Positions 28,817 through 38,975 of a DNA stretch of 64,000 nt are shown in pieces. The notes beneath the pieces were generated by a model. The model was not told the DNA's origin and made no database searches. It was given only the letters and a program-made list of their open reading frames with translations. A program made the position numbers and the translations under genes. Source of the stretch: Campylobacter devanensis (GTDB taxonomy: Bacteria; Campylobacterota; Campylobacteria; Campylobacterales; Campylobacteraceae). The stretch covers positions 1,364,001 through 1,428,000 of the forward strand of contig NZ_CP018788.1 of assembly GCF_002139915.1 (NCBI RefSeq). Reading direction: 5' to 3'. Position 1 is the stretch's first letter, and every line of letters begins with the position of its first letter.

Positions 28817-29440
28817 ATAAAAAATTTCGCTTTAAAAATATCTCTTGTTGCCTCTATGGTTTATTCGTTTGCACTTGCTGATGGTCTATTTACAGGAATT
28901 GAGAGCGACTACTCTTTTCAATGAAATTTAAAAGTAAAATATAATAACGCAGGAGATACTGGAATAATAAAATATAAAAAGGCTCAAGCAGGTATTGGGC
29001 TAAAAGCTGGTTACGACTTTGATAGATATAGGGTTTATAGCTCTTACATATATGATTTTCAAGCTAGTAAAGATATGAGTTATGATCCAGATTATACTGT
29101 AAAATGGCTAACTCATAAATTCATCCTTGGAGCTGACTATATCCCATCTATAACAGATAATTTCAAATTAGCAGTTGGTCCATATGGTGGATACTCTAGA
29201 TTAAAAGTAAAAATCAACGATATTACAGGATATAGTGATAAAGATAGCAAAAATGGTTGGCTAATTGGTACAAAAATAGGTGGAATTTATTCATTTGATA
29301 AAAATAATGAATTGGAATTTGGCTTTAAAGCTGATAAGACAAATTATGGGAAAATGGAATTTGATTCTGAAGAATTTAACGCTGATAATGTAAAAGAGAT
29401 AAACTATGGCTTATATTTAGGATATAACTATAAATTCTAA
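28817..29440 (+). pseudogene. Small outer-membrane beta-barrel protein, start codon lost and one TGA
   Basis: The frame from 28817 reads KNFALKISLVASMVYSFALA, a signal peptide, then alternating barrel strands to YGLYLGYNYKF ending in aromatic Phe, typical of outer-membrane proteins (about 207 codons). The expected ATG is ATA at 28817, just after AAAGGAG, and a TGA sits at 28922-28924 (between SFQ and NLKVKYNN). The remaining 172 codons are undamaged, so inactivation looks recent. An ATG at 29075 would give only a signal-less fragment. Confidence 0.7.
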
Positions 29441-29581
29441 AAAACTTAACAGATCGTATTTTATAGTCTGCTTAAACTAACTTTATAATAAATGAAAACT
29501 ATATTTATAAAAACTTTTGCGATATTAAGTAAATTTATTTATTATAAATTTGATAATTTTGAGTAATTTTTGCCAAAATGC

Positions 29582-29610
29582 TTGACAAATATCAAAAAAT
29601 ATTGTATAAT
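29582..29610 (+). promoter_or_regulatory. Consensus promoter of the tRNA-Gln/tRNA-Met unit
   Basis: TTGACA (29582-29587), 17-base spacer, TATAAT (29605-29610): a perfect sigma-70 promoter 18 bases before tRNA-Gln. Campylobacter promoters usually lack a -35 box, so the full consensus points to strong stable-RNA expression. Confidence 0.8.
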
Positions 29611-29628
29611 TACAACTCATTTTTAGAT

Positions 29629-29703
29629 TGGGGTATCGCCAAGCGGTAAGGCAACAGGTTTTGGTCCTGTCATTCAGAGGTTCGAATCCTCTTACCCCAT
29701 CCA
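29629..29703 (+). tRNA. tRNA-Gln (TTG)
   Basis: 75 bases with encoded CCA. The acceptor stem TGGGGTA pairs with TACCCCA, the anticodon loop is TTTTGGT with TTG at 29661-29663, and the T-loop is GTTCGAATC. It reads CAA (and CAG by wobble). Confidence 0.96.
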
Positions 29704-29718
29704 CCCCACATATTATGA

Positions 29719-29793
29719 CGCGAGATGGAGCAGTGGTAGCTCATCGGGCTCATAACCCGAGGGTCGGGGGTTCAAGTCCCTCTCTCGCAACCA
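29719..29793 (+). tRNA. Initiator tRNA-fMet (CAT)
   Basis: 75 bases with encoded CCA and anticodon CAT at 29751-29753. Position 1 is C opposite A at position 72 (CGCGAGA against TCTCGCA), the unpaired end that marks initiator tRNA. The anticodon stem has the three G-C pairs GGG/CCC. It lies 15 bases after tRNA-Gln, in the same transcript. Confidence 0.93.
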
Positions 29794-29851
29794 ATATCCA
29801 TAAAATCAGATTTTAAAATATATAATTTATTTCTTATAAGATACTTAAATT

Positions 29852-30082
29852 TTACTTTACTGATTTTAAAATATTTTCAATAACACTTAGCGACATTTTC
29901 ATATCTTTAGTTATATACCTTTGAGTAGTGGCAATATTAGTATGCCCTAAACAATAACTAACTAATTCAACAGATGTTCCTAAATGATTTATAGAATAAG
30001 TTGCTATCAAGTGTCTTATATCGTGTAATCTAAGCTTAGGTAGATTATTGGTTTTTAACAATCTGTGCCAAGATTTACGCAA
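29852..30082 (-). pseudogene. C-terminal remnant of a tyrosine recombinase/integrase
   Basis: 76 codons holding the end of an integrase catalytic domain: LHDIRHLIATY (HxxR box), LGHTNIATTQRYIT with the active-site Tyr. The upstream frame is closed by a stop about 11 codons before the first usable codon, and no N-terminal part exists. Its position right after the tRNA genes suggests the leftover of an element once inserted at tRNA-fMet. Confidence 0.7.
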
Positions 30083-30612
30083 ATCAACTCTTTTTTATTG
30101 GCAAAAATTAAATTTACTAGATAGATGAGTATTTTAAATATGCATACTTAAAACTAGTTTTAATGCTAGTGTGCTTTAATTCTGCATTAGCCTATGTGCA
30201 AAGAATTTCTTAATACTTGCTGTGCATATGTATTAATATATTGATTATATTCCTTAGCATTATGGCGCAAATTAAACCCTAGTGTTTCATTATCTTTTTA
30301 ACTATAGTCACTTTGGGATTAGTTTAGATCAGTTATTTTACAATTTAAATAATTATCCTTGTCAAATCCTTAACTTTACCACTAGCTATAATGGATCAAA
30401 ACTCTCTTTTTAATCATAGTAGAATACGTTTTAACTGCTCTGATAATGGTCTATATACTAAAAGTTGACAAAAAACAATCAAGCATAGTCTTGACTTCAC
30501 CACTCTTATTATCTACTTTATAAAGTGTGATTTAAATAAAATAATTCCATACTTTTTAGCTAATATTTATTAAATTTGGATAAAATATTGAGCAGATTTT
30601 TCAAGGAAAAAG
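30083..30612. other. Gene-free decayed stretch before gyrA
   Basis: No intact gene. Minus-strand fragments still read like protein: around 30190-30295 (segment NAKEYNQYINTYAQQVL) and around 30475-30527 (segment YKVDNKSGEVKTML), separated by stops. I cannot name the family. Together with the integrase remnant they look like the wreck of a mobile element. gyrA's own promoter probably lies near 30580-30590 (GGATAAAAT). Confidence 0.4.
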
Positions 30613-33306
30613 ATGGAAGATAATATTTTTAACTCAAATCAAGATGTAACAACCATAGATGTAGAGGACTCGATAAAAGCTAGCTATCTAGACTATTCGA
30701 TGAGCGTTATCATAGGTAGGGCGTTGCCAGATGCTAGAGATGGGCTAAAGCCAGTGCATAGAAGAATCCTATATGCTATGAATGACTTAGGCGTAGGTAG
30801 TCGCAGCCCGTATAAAAAGTCTGCTCGTATCGTAGGTGATGTAATCGGTAAATACCATCCACACGGCGATACAGCTGTATATGATGCGTTAGTTAGAATG
30901 GCTCAGAGCTTCTCTATGAGAATTCCAGCCGTAGATGGCCAAGGAAACTTCGGCTCAGTAGATGGTGATAACGCAGCTGCGATGCGTTATACCGAGGCTA
31001 GAATGACGGTTTTAGCTGAAGAGTTATTAAAAGATTTAGATAGAGATACGGTTGATTTTATCCCTAATTATGATGATAGTTTGAGCGAGCCAGATGTTTT
31101 GCCCGCACGAGTCCCAAATTTATTACTAAATGGTAGTAGCGGTATCGCCGTTGGTATGGCTACAAATATCCCACCACATAGTCTAGATGAACTAGTAGAT
31201 GGTCTTTTGGTTTTGCTAGAAAACAAAAGTGCCACACTAGAAGATATAATGACACATATCAAAGGCCCAGACTTTCCAACCGGTGGTATAATCTTTGGTA
31301 AAAAGGGGATAATGGAGGCTTACCGCACCGGTAGAGGTAGGATAAAATTAAGAGCCAAAACCCATATAGAAAAAAAGCCAAACAAAGATGTAATAGTTGT
31401 AGATGAACTTCCATATCAAGTAAATAAAGCCAAACTTCACTCAGATATAGCAGAATTAGTCAAAGAAAAGCAGATAGAAGGCATTAGCGAAGTTCGTGAT
31501 GAGAGCGATAGAGATGGAATTCGCCTTGTTATAGAGCTTAAGCGTGATGCTATGAGCGATATTGTCTTAAATAATCTATTTAAATCAACTCAAATGGAAG
31601 TAACATTTGGGGTGATTATGCTAGCTATAAATAATAAAGAACCAAAGATATTTTCACTAATTGAGCTTTTAAGACTATTCTTAAACCATAGAAAAACAGT
31701 AATTATTAGAAGAACTATCTTTGATTTACAAAAAGCTAGAGCTAGAGCGCACATTTTAGAAGGGCTAAAAATCGCTTTAGATAATATAGATGATGTAATA
31801 GCTTTGATTAAGACCAGTGCTGATACAAATATCGCTAGAGATGGATTGATGGCTAAATTCGGTCTAAGTGAGCTACAAAGTAACGCAATTTTGGATATGA
31901 GATTAAGCAAACTCACTGGATTAGAGCGTGAAAAACTAGAGGCTGAGCTAAAAGAGATCTTAGAATTAATTAATAAGCTTGATGCAATCTTAAAAAGCGA
32001 GGAGCTAATTGAAGCCATTATAAAAGATGAGCTTTTAGAGATCAAATCTAAATTTAAATGTCCAAGAATTACTGAAATTATCGATGATTATGACGATATT
32101 GACGTAGAAGACCTAATCCCTAATGAAAATATGGTAGTAACCATCACTCATAGGGGCTATATCAAGCGTGTACCAAGTAAAAGTTATGAAAAACAAAAAC
32201 GTGGCGGTAAAGGCAAAGTCGCAGTAACTACATATGATGATGATTTTATAGAGAGTTTCTTTACTTGTATGAGTCATGATACGCTGATGTTTGTAACTGA
32301 TCGTGGGCAACTATATTGGCTAAAAGTATATAAAATCCCAGAAGGCAGCCGCACCGCTAAAGGAAAAGCTGTAGTAAATTTAATCAATCTTCAACCAGAT
32401 GAAAAGATTAAAGCAATTATTCCGACTACTGATTTTTCTAAAAATAAATCTTTAGCATTCTTTACTAAAAATGGTCTTGTAAAAAGAACAAATTTAAGCG
32501 AATATCAAAACATCAGAAGCATCGGTGTTAAAGCTATAAATTTAGATGAAAACGATGAATTAGTAACAGTAGTTATAGCCACAAGTGACTATGATGAAAA
32601 AGTATTAGATGACCCAGATATAATAGTAGAAAATGAGCTTGAAGAGAGTGGATTTGATGCTCTTGAAGAGGTTATTGATAGCGAAATAGAAGCAATATCC
32701 GAACTTGAAGAGAGCGAGATAGAACATATTCTTGAAAGTATTGATGAGCTTCCAGAATCTAGTGATGAAAAGATGTTATTTGTCGTAACTAAAAAAGGTA
32801 TGTGTATTAAATTTCCACTAAGCAAAGTTAGACAAATTGGCCGTGTATCCCGCGGAGTAACTGCTATCAGATTTAAAGAAGAAGGCGATGAAGTAGTAGG
32901 TGCTGTCGTTATAGAGAACGATACACAAGAAATTCTAAGCGTTAGTCAAAAAGGTATAGGCAAACGTACAACTGCTGATGAGTATAGACTTCAAAGTCGT
33001 GGCGGTAAAGGTGTTATTTGTATGAAACTAACATCAAAAACCAAAGACCTAGTCGGTGTAGTTATGGTGGATGAAAGCATGGATTTAATGGCTCTTACAA
33101 GCAGCGGTAAGATGATTAGAGTAGATATGCAAACAATCAGAAAAGCTGGTCGCAACACAAGCGGCGTAATCGTTGTAAATGTCGGTAGCGATGAAGTTGT
33201 CAGCATTGCAAGATGCCCTAAAGAAGAGAGCGATGATCAAGATATGGATATCATCGATGATGATTTTATAGCTGAACAAATGGCTAAAATTGAAGAAGCG
33301 GAATAA
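30613..33306 (+). CDS. gyrA: DNA gyrase subunit A
   Basis: 897 aa breakage-reunion subunit of gyrase. The active-site Tyr is in AAMRYTEAR (Tyr126). The quinolone region reads [15 protein letters not shown] with Thr87 and Asp91, the susceptible-type residues. The GyrA box appears as [10 protein letters not shown] in the C-terminal beta-pinwheel. A strongly acidic insert, about residues 660-720 and rich in Glu/Asp/Ser, interrupts the pinwheel; it explains why the protein is longer than the roughly 863 aa of C. jejuni GyrA. RBS AAGGAAAA. Confidence 0.97.
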   Translation: MEDNIFNSNQDVTTIDVEDSIKASYLDYSMSVIIGRALPDARDGLKPVHRRILYAMNDLGVGSRSPYKKSARIVGDVIGKYHPHGDTAVYDALVRMAQSFSMRIPAVDGQGNFGSVDGDNAAAMRYTEARMTVLAEELLKDLDRDTVDFIPNYDDSLSEPDVLPARVPNLLLNGSSGIAVGMATNIPPHSLDELVDGLLVLLENKSATLEDIMTHIKGPDFPTGGIIFGKKGIMEAYRTGRGRIKLRAKTHIEKKPNKDVIVVDELPYQVNKAKLHSDIAELVKEKQIEGISEVRDESDRDGIRLVIELKRDAMSDIVLNNLFKSTQMEVTFGVIMLAINNKEPKIFSLIELLRLFLNHRKTVIIRRTIFDLQKARARAHILEGLKIALDNIDDVIALIKTSADTNIARDGLMAKFGLSELQSNAILDMRLSKLTGLEREKLEAELKEILELINKLDAILKSEELIEAIIKDELLEIKSKFKCPRITEIIDDYDDIDVEDLIPNENMVVTITHRGYIKRVPSKSYEKQKRGGKGKVAVTTYDDDFIESFFTCMSHDTLMFVTDRGQLYWLKVYKIPEGSRTAKGKAVVNLINLQPDEKIKAIIPTTDFSKNKSLAFFTKNGLVKRTNLSEYQNIRSIGVKAINLDENDELVTVVIATSDYDEKVLDDPDIIVENELEESGFDALEEVIDSEIEAISELEESEIEHILESIDELPESSDEKMLFVVTKKGMCIKFPLSKVRQIGRVSRGVTAIRFKEEGDEVVGAVVIENDTQEILSVSQKGIGKRTTADEYRLQSRGGKGVICMKLTSKTKDLVGVVMVDESMDLMALTSSGKMIRVDMQTIRKAGRNTSGVIVVNVGSDEVVSIARCPKEESDDQDMDIIDDDFIAEQMAKIEEAE

Positions 33307-33352
33307 TATTTGCTTTATAAAATTTAAATTCAAATTTAAAAGGTTGTAAGGT

Positions 33353-33841
33353 ATGAAAAGAGTTTTATACACACTGGTTGCAGGTTTAGCATTAGCAGGT
33401 TGTGCAAATGCATCTGGTTCTAATCAACAACCAGCTGAAGTAATTGTCCAAAAAGTCGATAAAGAGGATATTAGAGAGATCATTCAAAATGAAAAAATGA
33501 TCCCAGCTATGAATGCTGATAATGAGGTAGCATTTAGTGCTATTGGCGAGGGAATTCCGCCGCTTGATACTGTGAGTCCGGCTCAGGCTCGTGCATTAGC
33601 TAAACGTTCAGCAATTACAGATGGTCATAGACAGCTAGCAGCTAAACTTTATGGTGTTAAAATTAATGCTAAAGATACAGTAAAAGATGCAATGTTGCAA
33701 AGTTCAGTTATTGAAGGCAGAGTTTTAGGCCTTATCAAAAATGCTTCAGTAATCAACCAAGACTTTAAAGATGGTCTATATAGAGTTGAAATGGAGCTAA
33801 AAATAGATAGAGAAAAGTGGCTAGAACTTTTTGCTTATTAA
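33353..33841 (+). CDS. LPP20-type lipoprotein
   Basis: 162 aa with a lipoprotein signal (lipobox LAGC, Cys17). The mature domain is of the LPP20 family: ARALAKRSAITDGHRQLAAKLYGV, then a strand/helix region ending YRVEMELKIDREKW. Such proteins are outer-membrane lipoproteins of Helicobacter and Campylobacter. The same gene lies between gyrA and flgR in C. jejuni. It overlaps the next frame by 25 bases. Confidence 0.85.
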   Translation: MKRVLYTLVAGLALAGCANASGSNQQPAEVIVQKVDKEDIREIIQNEKMIPAMNADNEVAFSAIGEGIPPLDTVSPAQARALAKRSAITDGHRQLAAKLYGVKINAKDTVKDAMLQSSVIEGRVLGLIKNASVINQDFKDGLYRVEMELKIDREKWLELFAY

Positions 33842-34209
33842 TATTTGTGCTAAATAACCTATTTGGCGGTGATGAGTTTATCTTTTGGGCTAGATTAATT
33901 ACCGTCAATGGGATACTTAGTAGCGATGAGATCACTATATCTAGATCGATGGTTAAAGGATATAAAAGTAGTCAAATTATATGCTCTATTCCAATCTCAA
34001 AACCGACAAATTTAACTGCTTATGAGTATTTAAATTTACACAAAAATGAACTATTTGACTGCTTTGTTTCAGAAGAAGTAAGAATTCTAGATAACTCAAC
34101 TACATATCCAAACTCAGCTCTTTTTACCACAGAATTAACTATCACCCCTATCCGCTTTATAGTGGAATTTAAGCCCCAAGGTGCTACAATAAGCAAAATT
34201 ATAAGGTAA
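33817..34209 (+). CDS. Hypothetical secreted protein between the LPP20-type gene and flgR
   Basis: 130 aa from a GTG at 33817, overlapping the lipoprotein gene. The N-terminus TFCLLIFVLNNLFGGDEFIFW looks like a signal peptide, and the rest is a predicted beta-rich domain. Conserved position suggests a real gene. C. jejuni also has a small exported protein at this place. Function unknown. It ends 3 bases before flgR. Confidence 0.65.
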   Translation: MARTFCLLIFVLNNLFGGDEFIFWARLITVNGILSSDEITISRSMVKGYKSSQIICSIPISKPTNLTAYEYLNLHKNELFDCFVSEEVRILDNSTTYPNSALFTTELTITPIRFIVEFKPQGATISKIIR

Positions 34210-34212
34210 ATC

Positions 34213-35361
34213 ATGAATGTTGTAATTGTAGAAGATGATATAAATATGCGTAAATCCCTTGAGATCGCTTTAGGTGATTATAATGAGTTTAGTGTAAAAT
34301 CTTATAAAAGTGCTACTGAAGCACTTAAAAAATTAAGTAACGATACTGATGTCATAGTAACTGATATAAACATGCCTGGAATGGATGGACTAGAGTTTAT
34401 AAAAGAACTTGGTGGCAAATACGATGTAATTATTATGACAGGAAATGCCACACTAAATAGGGCTATTGAGAGTGTTCGCCTTGGGGTGAAGGATTTTTTG
34501 ACCAAGCCATTTGATATTGATACTTTAGCTACAGCAATTAAACGAACTAGCGTAATAACTCAAAAAACTAAAACTAAAACACCAGATACCACCACAGGGA
34601 TAAAAAGTAGTAATTTTTTAGCCGCTTCTGCAAATTTAGACAAAACTCTAAATATTGCCAAAAAGGCAGCCCAAACCGATGTAAGCGTGATGATAATGGG
34701 AGAAAGTGGCGTAGGTAAAGAGCTTTTTAGCAGATATATCCATGAAAATTCAAAGCGAAAAGATTCAGCATTAATGGCTATTAATATGGCTGCAATACCT
34801 GAAAATTTACTTGAAAGTGAACTATATGGATATGAAAAGGGTGCTTTTACCGATGCTACAGCAACTAAAAAAGGGCTTTTTGAACTAGCAAATGGTGGAA
34901 CTCTATTTTTAGATGAGATTGGAGAGATGCCACTAAATTTACAACCTAAGCTTTTGCGTGCGATTCAAGAGCGTGAGATCGTTCGTGTAGGAGCTAGCAA
35001 ACCAATTAAAATAGATGTAAGAATCGTAAGCGCAACCAATGCGAATTTAGAACAAAAAGTTGCAAATGGTGAGTTTAGAGAGGATCTATTTTATCGTTTA
35101 AATACTGTTCCGCTTAAAATTCCACCACTTAGAGAACGCAAAGATGAGATTGTAGATATCGCAAATGCTACACTTAAGCGAGTTTGTGTTGAGTATGAAT
35201 TAGGTAAAAAAGAGTTTAGTCAAGAGGCTATTGATGAGCTTTTAAATTATGATTATCCAGGTAATATTAGGGAGCTTATTAGTATTGTTGAGCGTGCCGC
35301 TATACTAAGTGAAGGTAGTAGTATTAGTAAAGAGGATCTGTTTATTTACGCTAAAAAGTAA
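34213..35361 (+). CDS. flgR: Flagellar sigma-54 activator, response regulator FlgR
   Basis: 382 aa. Receiver domain with phospho-acceptor Asp51 (VTDINMPGMDG) and an AAA+ sigma-54-interaction domain with Walker A GESGVGKE (163-170), the sigma-54 contact loop GAFTDA (210-215) and Walker B TLFLDE. The chain ends right after the AAA+ lid with no helix-turn-helix, as in H. pylori FlgR, which activates rpoN-dependent hook and rod genes without binding DNA. C. jejuni FlgR is longer. Gene order with asd supports the name. Confidence 0.9.
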   Translation: MNVVIVEDDINMRKSLEIALGDYNEFSVKSYKSATEALKKLSNDTDVIVTDINMPGMDGLEFIKELGGKYDVIIMTGNATLNRAIESVRLGVKDFLTKPFDIDTLATAIKRTSVITQKTKTKTPDTTTGIKSSNFLAASANLDKTLNIAKKAAQTDVSVMIMGESGVGKELFSRYIHENSKRKDSALMAINMAAIPENLLESELYGYEKGAFTDATATKKGLFELANGGTLFLDEIGEMPLNLQPKLLRAIQEREIVRVGASKPIKIDVRIVSATNANLEQKVANGEFREDLFYRLNTVPLKIPPLRERKDEIVDIANATLKRVCVEYELGKKEFSQEAIDELLNYDYPGNIRELISIVERAAILSEGSSISKEDLFIYAKK

Positions 35362-35436
35362 TTTAAATTCGAATTTGACTTATATTAAGCTAAATTTAGA
35401 TAAAATAGCGACCTAAATTTAAATCTAAGGCGTAGT

Positions 35437-36471
35437 ATGAGAAAGTATAGTATAGCAGTAGTTGGAGCTACTGGAGCTGTAGGCGAAGAGATTTTTCGTG
35501 TTTTAGAAGAGATGGATTTTCCAGTTGGTGATGTGTTGCCACTTGCAAGTGCAAAGAGTGTTGGGAAAGAGATTGAATTTAAAGGCAAAAATTATCCAAT
35601 TGTAGAGCTTACTGATACTGTATTTGACGAGCATGAAGTAGATATTGCATTTTTTAGTGCTGGCGGTAGCATATCGGCTCATTTTGTACCATTTGCAGCA
35701 GCAAGCGGAGCAATAGTTATAGATAATACTAGCCATTTTAGAATGGATCCAGAAGTGCCATTAGTAGTGCCTGAGTGCAATCCAGGAGACATTGCTCAAT
35801 GGCAAAATAAAGGCATAATAGCAAATCCAAACTGCTCTACAATCCAAATGGTGCAAGTGTTAAAACCTCTTGATGATGCTTTTGGTATCCAAAGAGTAGA
35901 TGTAAGCACATATCAAGCTACAAGTGGTGCGGGTAAAAAAGGAATGGAAGAGTTGGTTATGCAGATGCAAAAATTCTTTGAATTTAAGCTTGATGAGTGT
36001 GAGCCAAGTGCATTTAAACACCAAATAGCACTAAATGTAATTCCACATATTGATGTGTTCTTAGATAATGATTACACAAAAGAAGAGATGAAAATGGTTA
36101 AAGAGACCCAAAAAATCCTTCACAAAGATATACAAGTGAGTGCAACTTGTGTGCGTGTGCCAGTTCTTAGAAGTCATAGCGAGAGCATAACTATTAAATT
36201 TAAAACTCCAATTGATGCACAAAAAGCAACTCAAATTCTAAAAAATGCTCCAAGCGTTGTAGTTCAAGATAGTCCAAAAGATAATCTTTATCCAATGCCA
36301 ATTCACGCAAGTGATACAAATGAGACATATGTAGGCAGAATCAGAAAAGATAATTATGATGATAGCATACTACATTTATGGTGTGTGGCTGATCAGATTA
36401 GAGTTGGTGCAGCGACAAACGCGGTTAGAATCGCACAAAAATGGATAGAGATGCAAGAGCAGAATGGATAA
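35437..36471 (+). CDS. asd: Aspartate-semialdehyde dehydrogenase
   Basis: 344 aa NADPH enzyme of the lysine/diaminopimelate, methionine and threonine pathways. Seen: VVGATGAVGEEIFRVLEE, the catalytic Cys133 in ANPNCSTIQMV, the SGAGKKGMEEL loop and the His-containing VRVPVLRSHSESI. It overlaps the next gene by 8 bases. Confidence 0.97.
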   Translation: MRKYSIAVVGATGAVGEEIFRVLEEMDFPVGDVLPLASAKSVGKEIEFKGKNYPIVELTDTVFDEHEVDIAFFSAGGSISAHFVPFAAASGAIVIDNTSHFRMDPEVPLVVPECNPGDIAQWQNKGIIANPNCSTIQMVQVLKPLDDAFGIQRVDVSTYQATSGAGKKGMEELVMQMQKFFEFKLDECEPSAFKHQIALNVIPHIDVFLDNDYTKEEMKMVKETQKILHKDIQVSATCVRVPVLRSHSESITIKFKTPIDAQKATQILKNAPSVVVQDSPKDNLYPMPIHASDTNETYVGRIRKDNYDDSILHLWCVADQIRVGAATNAVRIAQKWIEMQEQNG

Positions 36472-36991
36472 TATTAAAAACAAGATAGAAAAGCTATTTG
36501 AAGGGCTTTTGTGGAAGTCTAGAATGGTAACCTTGCTTCCAGTGATCTTTGGATTGCTAGGAGCTTTTGTGATGTTTATTGTTGCTAGTTATGATATTGT
36601 TAAGGTAATAGTTTATGCATGGCATTACCTAATTCTAGGCGACCATAGTGTAGATCTGCATAGCGATGGCGTAGCTCTTATTATTGGGGCTATAGATCTG
36701 TATTTGATGGCATTGGTCTTTTTTATCTTTAGTTTTGGGATTTATGAGCTTTTTATTAGTGAGATTGATACAATTAAGAGTTCTAGACAGGCTAGAGTGC
36801 TTGAAGTGCATAGTTTAGACCAGCTAAAAGATAAGATAGGTAAAGTCATTGTGATGGTTTTAGTGGTTAATTTCTTTCAGCGTGTTTTGCATGCTAAATT
36901 TACTACACCTCTTGAGATGGTCTATCTAGCGTTATCTATTTTAGCTCTTTGTTTAGGCTTATATTTCTTGCATAAGAGCTCACATCATTAG
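36464..36991 (+). CDS. YqhA family (UPF0114) inner-membrane protein
   Basis: 175 aa with about four TM segments. The conserved family start IEKLFEGLLWKSRMVTLLPV and the segment FVFFIFSFGIYELF-like sequence near residue 85 identify UPF0114/YqhA, of unknown function. It overlaps asd and precedes hemE by 15 bases, so all three may share a transcript. Confidence 0.85.
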   Translation: MDNIKNKIEKLFEGLLWKSRMVTLLPVIFGLLGAFVMFIVASYDIVKVIVYAWHYLILGDHSVDLHSDGVALIIGAIDLYLMALVFFIFSFGIYELFISEIDTIKSSRQARVLEVHSLDQLKDKIGKVIVMVLVVNFFQRVLHAKFTTPLEMVYLALSILALCLGLYFLHKSSHH

Positions 36992-37006
36992 GATTAAAGG
37001 ATATTT

Positions 37007-38038
37007 ATGATTTTTATAGATGCATGTTTAGGCAAAAAAACTCCTTATACTCCAGTTTGGATGATGCGTCAAGCTGGTAGATATCTGCCTGAGTATATGA
37101 GAGTTAGAGCTGAGGCTGGGGATTTTTTATCACTTTGTAAGGATTATGAAAAAGCTAGTGAGGTTACACTTCAACCAGTTGATATTTTAGGCGTAGATGC
37201 AGCAATTTTATTTAGCGATATATTAGTAGTACCTATGGAGATGGGTATGGAGCTTAAATTTGTAAAAGGTGAAGGGCCGGTATTTCCTAAGCCAATTGCT
37301 ACAATGGAGGACTTAGATAGACTAAGTAGCGATAAAGCAGTTAAAAATCTAAGCTATGTCTATGATACAATTAAATTAACTAGAGATAAGCTAGCTAAAG
37401 ATAAAGCCTTAATAGGATTTTGTGGTGCTCCATGGACGATTGCTACATATATGATAGAAGGAGGCAGCACAAAAACATATAATATCTGTAAAAAGATGGT
37501 ATATGATAATCCTCAATTCCTTCATGCTATTCTTCGCAAGGTAACAAATGCTCTTAAATTATATCTAGCTGAGCAGATAAAATCTGGAGTAAATGCTGTT
37601 CAGATTTTTGATAGTTGGGCTGGAGCATTAGAAAAAAGTGCTTATATGGAATTTGGATTTAGCTATATTAATGAGATTGTTGATTATCTAAAAGCAAACT
37701 TCCCAGATACTCCTATAATAGTATTTCCTAAAGGAATTAGCGGATTTTTAGATGATATTAGTGGTAATTTTGATGTATTTGGTGTGGATTGGAGCACCCC
37801 GCTTGCTAATGCTAAAAAATCTTTAGGCGCTAAATATATTTTACAAGGCAATATGGAGCCTACAAGATTGTATAACAAAGATGCGATTGATGAAGGTGTG
37901 GATGAAATTCTATCTATAATGGGCGGCAAAAGGCATATATTTAATCTTGGTCATGGTATTTTACCAGATATTCCAGTTGAACACGCTAAATATTTTATCA
38001 AATCTGTCCAAGAAAAATCTGCAAAATATGCAAAATAA
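37007..38038 (+). CDS. hemE: Uroporphyrinogen decarboxylase
   Basis: 343 aa cytosolic heme-synthesis enzyme converting uroporphyrinogen III to coproporphyrinogen III. Signatures: [15 protein letters not shown] (with the substrate-contact Arg residues), [25 protein letters not shown] and [12 protein letters not shown]. The stop overlaps the start of the next gene (TAATG). Confidence 0.97.
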   Translation: MIFIDACLGKKTPYTPVWMMRQAGRYLPEYMRVRAEAGDFLSLCKDYEKASEVTLQPVDILGVDAAILFSDILVVPMEMGMELKFVKGEGPVFPKPIATMEDLDRLSSDKAVKNLSYVYDTIKLTRDKLAKDKALIGFCGAPWTIATYMIEGGSTKTYNICKKMVYDNPQFLHAILRKVTNALKLYLAEQIKSGVNAVQIFDSWAGALEKSAYMEFGFSYINEIVDYLKANFPDTPIIVFPKGISGFLDDISGNFDVFGVDWSTPLANAKKSLGAKYILQGNMEPTRLYNKDAIDEGVDEILSIMGGKRHIFNLGHGILPDIPVEHAKYFIKSVQEKSAKYAK

Positions 38039-38946
38039 TGGGATATAAATTTATATTTGGTCCAGTGAGTAGCCGCCGCTTTGGCAGCTCTCTTGGAATA
38101 GATTTAAGCCCAGATCAAAAAAGCTGTAATTTTGATTGCTTATATTGTGAGTTAAAAAAAGCCAAAACCATCAGAGTTATAAAAAATGGGCCAAATTCCA
38201 AAGTTATAATAAATGAGCTTAAAAATGCTCTTAATGAGTTTAAAGATATCGATGTTATCACGCTTACAGCTAATGGCGAGCCGAGCTTATATAGCGATTT
38301 ATCAAATTTAATTACTCAGATAAATACTCTTAAAACAACGCAAAAATCACTAATTCTTAGCAATGGTAGTGCTGTTTTAAATCCTAATGCTATTGAAGCT
38401 CTTTTAAACCTTGATATTGTGAAGTTTAGTCTTGATAGTGCAAATCAAAAGACATTTCGTAAAATTGATAGAAGTATTGATAATATAGATATAAATAAGT
38501 TAGTAGAGCTTATGTCACAATTTAGATCTAAATTTAAAGGCGAGCTTATTATGGAGGTTTTGGTTGTAGCTGGATATAATGATAGCGATGATGAGTTTAT
38601 GGCTTTAAATAGAGCTTTTAAAAAGATTTTACCTAATAGAATAGATATCAGCACTATAGATCGCCCACCAGCTCATAATGTTAGAGGTGTTAGTAGTGAA
38701 ACATTGCACTATTTAGCAACTTTTATAGATGCTGCACCAGTTAGTATAGCCTCTAGAACCCCTTTAAAATCTAAATTTGATTATAGTAAAGATGATCTTG
38801 AAAAGCTTTTAAAACTTCGCCCTCAAAGTTTATATGATATAGAAAACAACTTTACTACAAATGCAAAGATAAATTTAGAAACGCTGATAAATGAAGGCAA
38901 GGTTATAGAATGCGATTTAGCTGGGATGAAATTTTATAGAATTTGA
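38038..38946 (+). CDS. Radical SAM domain protein
   Basis: 302 aa. The 4Fe-4S/SAM motif is CNFDCLYC (CxxxCxxC, about residues 31-38), preceded by FGPVSSRRFGSSLGIDL and followed by the TANGEPSLYSDL motif. These features place it with the YfkA/MoaA-related radical SAM proteins of unspecified function found beside hemE in Campylobacter. The C-terminal 60 residues look like a winged-helix-type domain. Substrate unknown. Confidence 0.88.
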   Translation: MGYKFIFGPVSSRRFGSSLGIDLSPDQKSCNFDCLYCELKKAKTIRVIKNGPNSKVIINELKNALNEFKDIDVITLTANGEPSLYSDLSNLITQINTLKTTQKSLILSNGSAVLNPNAIEALLNLDIVKFSLDSANQKTFRKIDRSIDNIDINKLVELMSQFRSKFKGELIMEVLVVAGYNDSDDEFMALNRAFKKILPNRIDISTIDRPPAHNVRGVSSETLHYLATFIDAAPVSIASRTPLKSKFDYSKDDLEKLLKLRPQSLYDIENNFTTNAKINLETLINEGKVIECDLAGMKFYRI

Positions 38947-38975
38947 AAAAAATTTCTAATTTAAGCTAAATTTAA

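Noticed and set aside
29628-29816. 62-codon ORF across the tRNA region
   Set aside because: It runs through tRNA-Gln and initiator tRNA-Met, whose folds are certain.
31590-32045. 151-codon Ser-rich ORF antisense to gyrA
   Set aside because: Shadow frame of the gyrA coding sequence; no RBS or recognisable domain.
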